From Agrypnia vestita (lineage: Eukaryota > Arthropoda > Insecta > Trichoptera > Phryganeidae): a stretch of 64,000 bases of DNA. The notes beneath the pieces were generated by a model. That model was given only the letters and a program-made list of their open reading frames with translations. It was not told the origin of the DNA and ran no database searches. This document shows positions 46,622-57,049 of the stretch, piece by piece. Made by a program: the position numbers and the translations under genes. Each line of letters opens with the position of its first letter. Position 1 is the stretch's first letter. Location: contig JADDOH010011241.1 of the NCBI GenBank assembly GCA_016648135.1, forward strand, positions 1-64,000, in the 5' to 3' direction.

Positions 46622-47213
46622 GAATACTGCAGCCCTCTATGGTCACCATATTATACAAGCCACATCCACACAATAGAAAAAGTACAATACAAATTTGTAA
46701 GATATTTAAACTATAGGTTACGTATCCCAATAGAGCAAATTAACTACAACTATCTTCTACAAACGTCAAGGCTAACGAAACTCTGTGATAGACGCATAAT
46801 AGCTGACTTAATTTTTCTATTCAAAATAATTAATAGTTACAGATTGGATGCACCTGACCTCCTATCGCTTATTACAATCAACGTGCCACAAAGGCATACC
46901 CGTTCCCAAAATACTTATTTTTGCAACAAAACGAATACTGCGCACTTCCGACACAGTACGATTAACAGATTACACACACTAGGGAACGAATACGCACACA
47001 TATCGGATATCTTCAGTGTTACATTAGAGTGCTACCGTACTCATCTCAATAAATACTTCTTAGAGAAATAACGCAGTCCATTTTAATTTCTTACTTACTC
47101 TCTCATTTTATATTATAAGGTAATTAGTACAACATCAAATTACTGTAATAGGTTTTGTAACCGTTGAAATAAATAAATAAATAAAAATAAAAAATAAAAA
47201 TAAATAACAAAAT
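46622..47213 (+). pseudogene. CR1/Jockey-type LINE C-terminus, open for 149 codons
   Basis: From the codon after a TGA (46619-46621) to TAA at 47069-47071 the frame is uninterrupted: EYCSPLWSPYYTSHIHTIEK, VQYKFVRYLNYRL, LCDRRIIADLIFLFKIINSY, then PQRHTRSQNTYFCNKTNTAH and a terminal YRTHLNKYFLEK. The order 'EYCS.LWSP....I..IE.VQ..F.RYL' then 'RR..ADL.FLFKI' then 'R.TR..' marks the region after the RT palm and thumb. The RT core is absent. An A+T-rich tail (AAATAAATAAATAAAAATAA, about 47168-47213) marks the 3' end. It is the least decayed LINE fragment here apart from the short copy at 31713. Confidence 0.8.
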
Positions 47214-47219
47214 TTTAAA

Positions 47220-47517
47220 TCGCAACTTGCGTGATTTGCATCTAAATGGTGTAATCTTTCCTCGTTTATTCCTGCATCGGGGCTCCGAGCACAGGTGCTG
47301 CACCGTGGCAGTTGGAACTACGATTGTTGGAAGACTTTTGGGATATTTATGCCCAAGTTCTGCTCGCCCCCAAACTGTGGTGCGCCCGGGAACTTGGCTC
47401 GGACCCCGAGCCCCCTACCTACCGACCCCCGCCGTGGTCGCGGTCGGACCTGGCTGACCGCGCATCTCGCGCAACTAAGACGAGAGTTTGAACGTCTGTG
47501 GATTATGAAATTTATAC
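47220..47517. other. G+C-rich patch, unrecognised
   Basis: A C/G-rich stretch (CCCGAGCCCCCTACCTACCG, CGCCGTGGTCGCGGTCGG) stays open in two overlapping plus frames. Neither product has a known motif. It directly abuts the hAT-type element. Confidence 0.35.
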
Positions 47518-47525
47518 CTCTACAT

Positions 47526-48173
47526 TAGTGATGGGTCCGCTCTGTACTACAATGTAGTACTACATTACATTGAAGTGCACACTTCGCACGTTTTGAAGTG
47601 TAGTGCACACTACAAACTACAAACACCAAAGTTATTGAAAGTATAAACTTCAAATAGTACACTTCATTTCAAAGCGAACACCACAAAGTACATACACTTT
47701 AAAGTTATCGAAAGTATGAGAAACATACTTTAAATAGTGCATTTTTTACGTGAAATTTTTGGGAAGCTGATGTAGCTAAATTAAGAAATCTCTGGAAATC
47801 TTTTTTGGAATCGAATGAAGAAATCTGGCTGGCGACCTTTTTTTTTTTTAGCTCGCCAAATTTCTATTTGGGAAAAAAATATTTACTTCACTAGTACAAC
47901 AATTTTGTAATACATTTATTTCACTTCATTAATATTACAATTACTTCATTACTTCACTTTATTTACTTCACTTCATTAATATTACAATTACTTCATGACT
48001 TCACTTCATTTATATTACGATTACTTCATTACTTCACTTCATTTCGTAGTACTACAATTACTTCACTTCAAGTAGTTTTTACTACAATTGTAGTGTACAC
48101 TTTGTAGTCTTCAAACTTGTGAACGTGTGTGTGTTGTAGTCTTCATTTTGAAATGTAGTTTTTCCCTACGCTA
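47526..48173. mobile_element. hAT-type MITE rich in CTTCATTAC/ACTACA motifs
   Basis: This 648-bp element is flanked by a perfect 8-bp duplication CTCTACAT (47518-47525 and 48174-48181). Its ends are TAGTGATGGGT and, inverted, TAGCGTAGGGA, an imperfect terminal repeat of the same TAGnGATGGG type as the elements at 6570-8002. The interior is built of short motifs: TGTAGTACTACA-like and AAGTGCACACTTC-like near the ends, and three tandem-like CTTCATTAATATTACAATTA units at 47924-48050. There is no coding sequence. Confidence 0.88.
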
Positions 48174-48181
48174 CTCTACAT

Positions 48182-48589
48182 CCTCCGTGTAGGTACCATT
48201 TATAGACTTTAATGAAATGTTTCTATTTAATTTTTTGATAGAATGTTAATTAAGGGGCAACGCACCCTGGGGCTTCAAAATATACAGTAATTTTTTTTCT
48301 GTCGTGACTTTTGCGTAAAGCATAAAAAATCATTTTATTATCACTGTTTACAGCATAGATTGGTCAATATTATTCTGTTACAGATTCAATACCATAAACA
48401 AGTGTTAAGTTTTCATACATGTGGTTATGAAGTTGTAGAAACTTACATCGGAATTGTTCAATTTAAAAATATTTATTTTTGCACCGGTAATGTGAACAAA
48501 ATCAACATTTCTTTCAAGGAGAATTTAAGTTAAATAATCATTTATCAAAATATATAATTCTTTATGTAACAATATCCTTCAGAAACGCT
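48182..48589. other. A+T-rich spacer
   Basis: Nothing is recognised. Confidence 0.5.
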
Positions 48590-48714
48590 ACCAGATGGCG
48601 CGAATAATGACGAGATATAAAATAATGCTATTAAATGTCGCTATTGAACTACTAACGCTATTAAATGCCAAAAATAATCATGAGGAATAAAATAACGAGG
48701 CATAAAAATAAAAT
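48590..48714. repeat. Dispersed repeat shared with 55630-55710
   Basis: CTACCAGATGGCGCGAATAA with TGACGAGATATAAAATAAT matches, in inverse, 55650-55710 (CTACCAGATGTCGCAAATAA, TGATGAGGTATAAAATAAT). The class is unknown. Confidence 0.5.
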
Positions 48715-48763
48715 AATTTATGTAAAATAACTTTGTAAACACCATTTTTTTATTGAAATAAAT

Positions 48764-48798
48764 TCAACATGTTTCAAAGCCAATTGCTTCTTCGTCAG
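48764..48798 (-). ncRNA. Hammerhead-like motif, minus strand
   Basis: On the minus strand: CTGACGA, extra A, stem GAAGC/GCTTT (with one G-T wobble) around AATTG, GAAAC, ATGTTGA. The core letters of both conserved boxes are intact. As in the 33031 copy, stem III would be the self-complementary ACATGT. Confidence 0.48.
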
Positions 48799-48894
48799 GA
48801 TAACAAAAATAAAATTTAAAAATCGAAGTATAGATAATCAAAATATTAAATAAGATATATATGGAAAATGAATACTATAAAGTACCTACTTAAT

Positions 48895-49117
48895 AAATAT
48901 AAAATTGTATGATGTATAAAGGTACAAAAATCTTCGATAGCCTGCCAAAGGAAATTCAAAACATGGAGAATATAAGGAGGTTTAAACTGAAGTGCAAAAA
49001 TTATATGATTAAAACTTTTAAATGATTAAATGGAATGCAACATGTCCAAGTGAAATCATGTATTAGCCCACACAACATTATATGTGGAACTAATTATTAA
49101 GATAAATAAATAAATAT
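48895..49117 (+). repeat. CR1/Jockey-type LINE 3' tail
   Basis: It matches the end of the fragment at 10278-10925 (TTGTATGATGTATAAAGGTA, CTTCGATAGCCTGCCAAAGG, TTTAAACTGAAGTGCAAAAA) and ends in the same TAAGATAAATAAATAAATA tail. It is 5' truncated and inserted between inverted PLE tails. Confidence 0.85.
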
Positions 49118-49192
49118 ATCTTATATTATATTATATCTTCTTTAGTATTTTGATTATCTATACTTCGATTTTTAAATTTTATTTTTATTATC

Positions 49193-49227
49193 CTGACGAA
49201 GAAGCCATTGACTTCGAAACATGTTGA
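49193..49227 (+). ncRNA. Hammerhead-like motif, plus strand
   Basis: CTGACGA, extra A, stem GAAG/CTTC extended by one more pair around a mismatch, then GAAAC and ATGTTGA. Both conserved boxes are intact. It is the inverted partner of the motif at 48764-48798. Confidence 0.48.
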
Positions 49228-49330
49228 ATTTATTTCAATAAAAAAGTGGTGTTTACAAAGTTATTTTATATAAATCTTATTATGTCACCACAAAAAAATT
49301 TTGCTATATTTGAAGAAGAAGTCATAAAAA

Positions 49331-49712
49331 TAAAAATCATAACTCTCTATGTAACGATGTCCCTTGTAATATATGATGCTGCAAAGACGCTAGGCTAAGC
49401 CGGATGGGTTCTCTCACAGCCCTAACTCGCTGCTCAAATATACAGAAGAAGTACGTAATTTCTGGCGCTGTTTTGTGCTTTCGGTTTCTAAGAGTGCCAG
49501 TATAACGCTCTAAATTTCCCTTGATTTTTTTTACACATCTAATAATTCTAAAGTGGTGGTTTACAGTTCTTGATTTATTTACGTTAGTAGTTTTCCGATA
49601 CTGCAAATTTACGACACGTTCCCGACTTCGCTTACACCGTGCCGGGGTGATCACAGCCGTATTTTAAGTATATTCGATCCGAACAAATTGTTTTCCACGC
49701 TCACCATTGCGA
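49331..49712. other. Unrecognised, one 105-codon minus frame
   Basis: A minus-strand frame (49337-49654) begins MITPARCKRSRERVVNLQYR. It is basic and has no motif I recognise. Codon use and neighbours give no support for a gene. Confidence 0.3.
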
Positions 49713-49820
49713 CCGTTATTGTGGACGTCTAACGGCCGCCGCGCCGTTACTGTGTGTGTACGTCTAACGGGCACTTTGCACGTAACGGCCGTTAGCGGCG
49801 GCCGGGCCGTGTCGCCGTTA
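49713..49820. promoter_or_regulatory. Cluster of seven TAACGG (Myb-type) sites
   Basis: TAACGG on either strand occurs at 49713, 49730, 49744, 49765, 49783, 49789 and 49815, all within 108 bp. 49783-49794 is the perfect palindrome TAACGGCCGTTA. YAAC(G/T)G is the established core of Myb DNA binding. The segment is CpG-rich. No gene start is recognised beside it. Function is inferred from motif density only. Confidence 0.5.
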
Positions 49821-50286
49821 GGGGACCGAGAGTCGCCTCAGAACATTGGCGTTACGGCTTCCTTCTTTCTGCCTGAAACTGAAACTAACAATGAAGATTA
49901 TTGTTTAACATCCTGTACTTGAATTGTTCTTCGCGTTGGGAGCCGTGCTGCTTTCTCTAGCGCTACGCACTGACGAAAGTGTTTATTTTTATTTCTTTCG
50001 CCGTGTTTTAATATTAACTTATTCATGGTCTTAATTCAATTGGCTCAGTAAATTCACATTTTTTAATTTTTTTTATTTTTATTTATTTAATTTATGGTAC
50101 AAATATAGTTCTTAGATATAACATATCAGATAAAACATTTTTTTTAAATACTTAGTAGTCATGTAGACCTCATCAGTGAAGAGAAGCTCTTGAGTCTGAT
50201 GAGGGAGCCACAGTTTTTATTCCTTGTTATAATATATATATTTGTTATACCAAATAATGACTGCGATCAAATAAAAGACAATGAAT
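49821..50286. other. A+T-rich spacer
   Basis: GAAGAGAAGCTCTTGAGTCT (50179) forms a short hairpin inside a CATCAGTG...TGATGAGG context, possibly another decayed PLE tail. Confidence 0.35.
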
Positions 50287-50600
50287 GAGAAATTGAAAAT
50301 AAGAAAAGGCGTTAATAGTAAATTGCATATCATGAATGACAAGGTTCTTTTTATAAATAGTTACGCTTTTAAATTGTTTTAATACAAGTACTTACTTAAT
50401 TTATCTCTCATATATTTATTTTTTATTTTATTAATGTATACACCTACTCCTATTTTCAATTTTTAGTATACCATTTAAACTGATTAAGGGATCATTGGCC
50501 CTGGAACATTTTGGTATTTTCAATTTTTATGTTGGTATATTCTTGTTAATTATATCACCACAAAGTCACTATGCATTTATTGAAAAAGTTTATATAATAG
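50287..50600 (+). pseudogene. PLE endonuclease C-terminus plus tail
   Basis: EKLKIRKGVNSKLHIMNDKV and LFINSYAFKLF, stop (50380-50382), match the C-terminal segment of the PLE nuclease copies at 32821 and 34069. Downstream, CTGATTAAGGGATCATTGGC followed by CCTGGAACATTTTGG (50479-50513) is a mutated hammerhead-like core (CTGATTA, GGAAC), then CACCACAAAGTCACTATGC. The nuclease N-terminus and RT are absent. Confidence 0.6.
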
Positions 50601-50688
50601 TCATATTAATTGATATGACGCTATCAAGAAACGCCATCACAAAGTCACTATGCGTTTATTGAAAAAGTTTATATAATAGTCATATTAT
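50556..50688. repeat. 79-bp-period direct duplication
   Basis: Two copies of a ~54-bp block (CACAAAGTCACTATGC, TTTATTGAAAAAGTTTATAT, AATAGTCATATTA) start at 50556 and 50635. They are nearly identical and extend the end of a PLE-type tail. Confidence 0.85.
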
Positions 50689-51890
50689 ATATCATAAGAA
50701 ACTCATTAAAATTGAATTGTATTTATAAATAACATAGACGTAATTATGTTCTTTCTAATGAAAAATAATCAAAGACTTTAAAAATTGTTTTATCCATTTT
50801 CCACCGGTTTCTTTGAAGTCATTAAATGGCACATCGTCAATTCTTTCTTGCCCCATCTATCTCAGAGGTCCAATTTCTCTTATGTATGAGGCCATATACT
50901 TTACGGCTTTGAGTGTAAAGCCTCCAAGCATCCCGACGTTAAATGATGTCGACAATTATTGGCAGTAAAACCTCCTACTTGTTGTATGGCCGAGGGTTGC
51001 TCCTTTGTGGGATAGCTCCTATTTATTTAATTAGGCGTATAAAAATAGACTGTCAATTGAAAAATCGTTTTTTTATAATGATGTGGGCTATAGTAAAAAT
51101 GACAAATATTTATTTTAAGAACATGAGGATGACTGTTTTGTAAGTATAAATTAAAATGAATAGTAGAAGTCTTACATAAACAGAGCTATTTATATGAGAA
51201 ATGTGTATGGAAGTATTTTTAATAAGATAGCTTAGGGGTTACAACCTGTACGAGCTGGCTTAAGTGATCACTATACACATGGCAACGTTCACCAATTCCG
51301 TAGTAAGAACGTTAACATTTGTCAATTTTTTTTTAATTTTTCAAATCTGAAAACAGCACAGGAACACAAGTACAAAGCTTATTTTTATTTATTTAATTTT
51401 TTTATTATTCCTTATGACTCTCATCTAGTGATCCAGTAGTCGGTTGTTTGAGCCCCATTCCAGCACACCAACAAGTTAGTCCTATTTTTATAGCAAAGCG
51501 TCAAGCTGAATTTGATAAAAATAAGAATATTGATGCGACACGCGTTCCGTGTTCGCATCACTATTTAAAAAAAAATGAAAATATTGAGAATACTGATGTG
51601 ATTCGTTCAAAGTTTGTACCTCTATTTGAAAAAATAATATCGTGTTATTTTAAAAAAAAAACACACACATTTTTGTATTTACCTATTAAAGCCACACTCG
51701 GTGAAAACTTTTCTGTGGCTGATTTATGAGCCTAATTATATTATTTTTCAATGTTTGTAATTAAAAAAAAGAAATTGATGCATTTCCTCGTGTAATAGAA
51801 ATCAATGCAGAAAAAAGCTTGAAAAATTCAATATTCGGGGTATATTGTGGCTGAGGTGTTGAAAACAGGCGATAAACTTAAAAAAAACTA
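50689..51890. other. A+T-rich stretch
   Basis: No gene is recognised. An open frame at 51448-51729 has no known motif. Confidence 0.45.
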
Positions 51891-52249
51891 ACCCACAAAA
51901 ACTAAATTTTTATTATACTCCCTTTCTCATTTGTATTGTTTACAATTTGATTTTCGATCAATATATAGCAGAGTGATCGGACGCATGACTCGAGTAAGAC
52001 TAGTTGAAGCAGGTTTCGTGCCTTCTCCACGCGTCGGGCTTTTTTTCTCATTTGTATGTAAATTTCAAAAATCCAAAATTATACTATAATAATAAAAAAA
52101 AAATTGAACGAAAATTTAGATCATTTTTATCGTCACCACGAGTCTGCTTGCAAGGTTTCAGATCGATTGGATCACGGGAAAAGGGTGAAAAATCGATCCA
52201 AATTTTTTTAGGCAGACAAGCAGACAAGCCGATAATCAAAAAGGGAGTA
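51891..52249 (+). repeat. Dispersed repeat with TACTCCCTTTCT ends, copy C
   Basis: TA-CTCCCTTTCTCATTTG at 51916 and AAAGGGAG-TA ending 52249 give inverted ends with TA edges (330 bp between). The interior matches the copies at 9205 and 40520 (CGTCACCACGAGTCTGCTTG, GATTGGATCACGGGAAAAGG, CAGACAAGCAGACAAGC). Upstream AACCCACAAAAAC is shared with copy A. Confidence 0.7.
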
Positions 52250-52292
52250 AAAACAACAAAGCTTAAGAAAAGCGCGTAGGTACACATATTGT

Positions 52293-52372
52293 GAAGTCAC
52301 TGAGATTCGAACCCAGAACCTCCAGTAAAAGAAGCTAGTGTTATACTCACTGGACTATAAGGCCAACATATA
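52293..52372 (-). repeat. tRNA-derived SINE head
   Basis: The minus strand reads GGCCTTATAGTCCAGTGAGT (box A), ACACTAGCTTCTTTTACTGG and GGTTCTGGGTTCGAATCTCA (box B). It matches the SINE head at 44075-44214 with substitutions. Confidence 0.7.
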
Positions 52373-53318
52373 AAGGTAAATTACTCCGATTGAATTGTAG
52401 GGATTTTCGAGACAAAATGTATAAATGAATGTTGATAAAATGTGGGGTTGTGATTAATGGGGCGGAAAAGTTACGGCGAATCGATATTTTATTATACTCC
52501 CTTCTTTAATTACATCGTCCCATAAAATATGGCAACGTTACGATTTCTTTATAAAGTACTTTATTACTATTAGTCTGAGGGAACTTTGGCATTCATATCC
52601 TTCGGTGAGATTAGCGAGGAAAAATGATTAGTCGTCAAAATGACGTAATCTCCGGAGTTTTCTTTTTATAGCAGGAATATGGGTGTATGTATGGAATATT
52701 ATGATGGGGGTTTATAGGGGTCATTAAAGTCAGTCATGGTTTATCTTTCCAGGAAATGTCTACTTAGATGAACGTATATGTACACATCTGACAGATCGCG
52801 GGGGAATTGCGATCCTTGAGAATACACTGGTACATAAAAGTGTTTTACGAAAATTGTTATTTATTTAATAAAAAAAAAATGTCATGAGACTGTAAAAACA
52901 GAAAGAATTGCACGTTATCTAGGATTTCTAGGTCGTTTTACAGAATTATTAGAAATTACTCGAAAGGTTTAGAAGTCAGTCAATATTACCCGAACGTTTG
53001 CGAAATGACATTCCCTATATAAAGAGTGATAGAACCGCGATACTGAACACAATTTGACAGTTCGGCAATTTTATAAAAGTGAAACCAACGGCGACTAGTG
53101 CGAAGCATCCATTGAAAATAAATTATGTGAGTATCTACCGAGCGTTCATATTTTTGGCAGCACCGACCGTTTTCGGAATCACTCTAAACCACTCTAAACA
53201 AACAAGAAAATAATATGGGACGTTGAAAATAATAATTAATACAACAGGTACAGACAAAGGCAGGTTGCCAAAAAAGTATAATTTTCCACATTTTGTAATG
53301 CTTAGTTTGTAGTTTACC
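52373..53318. other. Mixed stretch with a possible core promoter
   Basis: A lone TACTCCCTTC at 52495 resembles the left end of the TACTCCC repeat. A TATATAAA box at 53017-53024 lies about 25 bp upstream of GATACTGAACAC. No open frame with a known motif follows, so a promoter or an LTR-like fragment cannot be distinguished. Confidence 0.3.
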
Positions 53319-53356
53319 CTGAAGAAAGAAAGTTAGTTCCGAAACCACTTGGTATT
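53319..53356 (+). ncRNA. Hammerhead-like motif with canonical GTA triplet
   Basis: CTGAAGA, a short stem region AGAA..TTC, then GAAACC, loop ACTT, GGTA. Stem III ACC/GGT is closed in cis and the cleavage triplet would be GUA. Stem II is weak and stem I pairing is not evident, so it may be a decayed relative. Confidence 0.35.
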
Positions 53357-53470
53357 ACCAAAAATATAGGGGTTTAAAAATCAAGTAAATTTTTAAAAAT
53401 TTAATTTGAAAATCAATAAGAATAACCACAAAGTAATTATAGTATAAATATAATTATTATATGTATTATA

Positions 53471-53995
53471 TTAGTATGTTTAGTAGAGACGATATCGAAA
53501 TGATATCGAAAGTAGAGTGACTGCAGGAAACAAAGTTAATGGTGCTCTAAATGCAATTATGGCCAATAAGAATCTCTCATAGAAGCATTACTGATGGACA
53601 TAGTAACATAGATTGTGTAACATAGCGGTACATAATGGCGTTCTAGTGCCAACCCTAATGTATGGAAGTGAAGCCTGGAATTGGCAAAAGAGGAATGAAA
53701 GTAGATTGATTAGTTTGGTCATGTGGAACATATAAACGAAGAAAGGATGGTTAAGAAAATATATGAGGCGAGTGTTGAAGGCAACAGAAATAGAGGGCGT
53801 CCGCGAAAGACCTGGCACGATCAGATACAACAAGTGTTTGAGGATGGCCCAGTAAAAAGCCACAACAACCGTAGAACTTGTATGAGAAGATGCATGAATG
53901 TGGCCGAAGCAAAAGTGGTGTGCCAGGATAGAAGAGTGTGGCTTTCAATCCTCTCTGCCTACCCCTGCGGGGAAATGGCGTGATGGTTAGTTAGT
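53471..53995 (+). pseudogene. TTAG-tailed LINE, copy 3, rearranged
   Basis: The sequence begins TATGTTTAGTAGAGACG, as at 28859, and ends GATGGTTAGTTAGTTA. Between GAATGAAAGTAGATTGA and TTTGGTCATGTGGAAC about 150 bp are deleted relative to the copy at 28378. At 53587-53625 a 38-bp insert replaces 6 bp, and its TTACTGATGGACATAGTAAC recurs at 55598. The final 86 codons (FGHVEHINEERMVKKIYEAS region to TGA) are open. There is no RT core. Confidence 0.85.
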
Positions 53996-55597
53996 TATTT
54001 AATTATTATAAATATAACTTTTACAATAGTATAAATATATCTTTTTCCGTAACAATCATATAGAATATATTTTTTTGTAATCCTGCATTTTGACTTCAAA
54101 AATACTGAACTACCATACTCCTTAAAGGTAGGTGCTCGTATCTAGACGTGATCTCTATTGTGTGTCAAGACGAAGATACATTGAGGATGTTGCGAATGAA
54201 AGGATCACTTGGATCAGAAGATGGTCGCGTTAAATGCCTCAATAAGCATGTATCAGAGATCCGGCAAGGAAGTAAGTGAAGCTAAATAAGGCTATTTTTC
54301 ACGAATAATGAAAAGCACCCATAGGAATGTGAGATAGGCAATATGACCCCCTTCCCTTCTACTCCCGTCCCACATTCCCCTCCACCCTCTCCATTCGCTA
54401 TTAATAATAATAATAATAATAATAATTGGATAATTTTTATAGCGCCGTTTTCGCGAAATACTCACCTCAAGGGCGCTTTACATAGAGAAATTATTATCTT
54501 ACAAGACAACTTACTGCTAGAAAAGAAAACACTTATTTACTATTACTTATTCACTAGGTGGCATACAAGAAGTGGAATTAAAATTGAGTACTATAATAGT
54601 TTGTGAGTCCCTGAAAGAATTATGTGTTTTCGCGGAGTGCACAATATGAGTGGAAAACATTAGCTAGCGTTGTTGTGGTTAGATTTTATAGGTTTTTATA
54701 GGATTGTCTAAATAAATGCGTCTTAAGTTGTTTTTTGAACAGTGGTAAGCTGTCAGTTTGTCTCAGTTTGTTAGGTAGTTTGTTCCATAACTTTGGTCCA
54801 GCCACCGCGAAAGCACGATCACCGAAATTAGTTTTGTGGACGCGATTTACTTCAGCTAATCTATTTGTATTAGATGCTTAGCTATTAGCTATTAATGTAT
54901 GTTAAAGTAAATTTTTAAATTCAGTGGAAAATCTTTAAGATTGTTTTGCTGTTAACTTTTCCCAAAACAAAATAAATAAATAAATAAATAAATAAATAAA
55001 CACACAAATACACACACTCACACAAACTCACTATTGGACATGTTTTTTCTTATTTTTTATCGATTGTTTATATGTGTTTTCTTGTAATTGGCCCAAAACT
55101 CTGTACATCAATTATTGTTTTTTTTCAAGATTGATTAATTATATGGCTGTAAGAAAACCGATAAATGAAAATAAAATAAAAATGACATACAAAAAATATG
55201 ACAATAATATAGAAATGTCATTATCCATGAATTTTGGGCTGGAAGTCGGCATTGAAAATGCAGCCTATTTCAATTCAGACAACGGATTGGTTATGTGAAA
55301 CCATTATGCATCTTAAATATTAAATAAAAATTATCAGTGATATTCTTATAATACCTACACATTTCATTTTGGTAATAAATCATATTTTAATAGCTAATAA
55401 ATGTAACGTTGTGACGTGTAAATTCAAACGTCCAGTAATTAGTGAAAATAACTAAAAGCTTTAAAAAATTATTTATTTACACTCTTTATTTCAGCTGTGA
55501 GTTGAGGTTGTGATAACAACGCCATCTAGCGTCTTGGTAGCGGATATTGTTTTGTAGAGAATAATGACTTTAGTACTTTATATACGTACTTGCGCGT
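53996..55597. other. Non-coding stretch with microsatellites
   Basis: (TAA)n is at 54401-54425 and (AAAT)n at 54969-55001, followed by CACACAAATACACACACTCA. At 54185-54270, strings resembling a LINE C-terminus (AGATGGTCGCG, GATCCGGCAAGGAAG) are too weak to call. No gene is seen. Confidence 0.4.
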
Positions 55598-55749
55598 TAC
55601 TGATGGACATAGTAACATAGAAAATTGTGTTTTTTTGGTAGTTTTTGCATCTCGTTATTATTTTATACCTCATCATTATTTGCGACATCTGGTAGAGTTA
55701 GTGAAGTACTGATGTATTTTGTATTTATTTAAGAGAATTGTGTATAATA
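55598..55749. repeat. Source-like copy of filler DNA and shared repeat
   Basis: TTACTGATGGACATAGTAAC here is the string found inside the LINE at 53587. GTTACT/AGTAAC around it form a small hairpin. 55630-55710 matches 48590-48714 in inverse. Confidence 0.5.
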
Positions 55750-56180
55750 CTAGCTGCAACCCATCAAAAATGATTGTAATTTTACATATTTATAGCCGAC
55801 ACCCGTGATATAGTAATAAAGACTTTTATGAAAATATTTGAACATTTTTTTTATATTTTCTCTGCCAGCAGTTAAAATTACTATTTGAAACCCTGTCCTG
55901 AGCGGAACATGAAATCGTTCGCATCTTTGTTAAGTCCTATATGTACTGTATTTTTGACGTCTGATGCAGGTTAGATGGTTGCAACTCACTATCATTGATG
56001 TCTTTGGGTTTGCTGGCCCGGGTTTGAAGTCCTATCTCCGGCCGTTTAGTTTAATTTTTTTAGCCGTGAATCGAACGAAATTACGAATGTTACACGAAGT
56101 TACAGGACAGACAGACAAACTGACGGACAGACGGGCAGACGGAGACGGACAAACGGGGGCAGATTTTGATACTAAAAAGT
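55750..56180 (+). repeat. Dispersed repeat 'ACTAGCTGTAACCC', copy 2
   Basis: It starts ACTAGCTGCAACCCATCAAA and carries TTACACGAAGTTACAGGACA, GACAGACAAACTGACGGACA and GACGGGCAGACGGAGACG. It matches copy 1 at 3667 and the inverse of 57050-57285. Confidence 0.6.
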
Positions 56181-56231
56181 ATAAAAAATATGAAATTTGT
56201 TCTACTCGTATGTTGCATACACTATATTTTC

Positions 56232-56630
56232 CCCCGTCCCTCGTAGTCTAGTAGGCATGACACTGGCTTCTCATACCGGTTCTTCTGAGATTGATTCTTG
56301 GTGAGGTCACGATAGATTTTTTTTAAATGGAGATGCGAACACAGAATACGTGTCACATCAATATTTTTACGATTTTCAAACTAAGTTAAACGCTTGTGCT
56401 ATGAAGATAGGTCTAACTTGCTGGTATGGAGTAAGGTTCGAACCCGCGACCTTTGGATCACGCGGCGAGAGTCCTAACCACAAGACCAACAAACTACAAG
56501 ATATGTGTGATTTACTCAAGCCTGGAGTATTTTTAGACGTGTTTCGCTACAGAGATTGGACTTGTTTATCTTTTCTTAAAATATTTATATGCTTAAGAAA
56601 ACAGAAAAAAAAGTAAAAATCATCTAAACT
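56232..56630 (+). repeat. SINE split by a second, opposite SINE
   Basis: The plus-strand head (CCCTCGTAGTCTAGTAGGCA, GACACTGGCTTCTCATACCG, TGAGGTCACGATAGATT) at 56232-56320 and the plus-strand body (TATGTGTGATTTACTCAAGC) from 56502 both match the SINE at 44075-44214. Between them the minus strand carries another tRNA-like unit: GGTCTTGTGGTTAGGACTCT and GGTCGCGGGTTCGAACC (56430-56490). This is most simply a SINE inserted into a SINE. Confidence 0.65.
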
Positions 56631-57049
56631 TTACGTTACAGACAAATTGTAAAGTTCGATAGGGTATACATTAACTAGTATAACTTATAGATAGTGCGTA
56701 CATACTCGTATACTAGTTAATGTATAAATTTTCAAAATTTAACATTTGTATCATATAACAGATGGATAAATTAATTTTACGTTTTATATTTATATAAATA
56801 CAGGTATGTATTTAGATGTTGGCCCTGGATGGATGTGTTGTTTTGGGATAAATTATTAGAATTGTGTGATAGATGTTTCGCCCCAGGCGTCATTACACAT
56901 GTGAACGTGTTTTCTAGAACACCTCTTAGATTTATGTAGCCATCCCTTCTGAAGGTTTCAAAACAGCTTAGTCTGTAAAGCTGTCATTGAGAATTTCTGT
57001 ATGTGTGTATCTCTTTTCAACTGTTTTCTGTTCTACGTTTCTAGAAATC

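Larger units (their letters stand above)
48715..49330. mobile_element. Inverted pair of PLE tails around a LINE tail
   Basis: The minus-strand half (48715-48890) and plus-strand half (about 49128-49330) are inverted copies of the same PLE-type tail, each with a hammerhead-like core. A LINE 3' end (48895-49117) sits exactly between them. Shared blocks include CTTTGTAAACACC, ATTCAACATGTTTC and TAGATAATCAAAATA. The layout implies a head-to-head PLE arrangement later hit by a LINE, or a foldback PLE derivative. Confidence 0.7.

Noticed and set aside
49337..49654. 105-codon basic minus-strand frame
   Set aside because: No recognisable motif, no promoter or splice evidence, and it borders PLE debris.
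54185..54280. Possible further LINE C-terminus
   Set aside because: Motif matches are scattered over several frames and too short to separate from chance.
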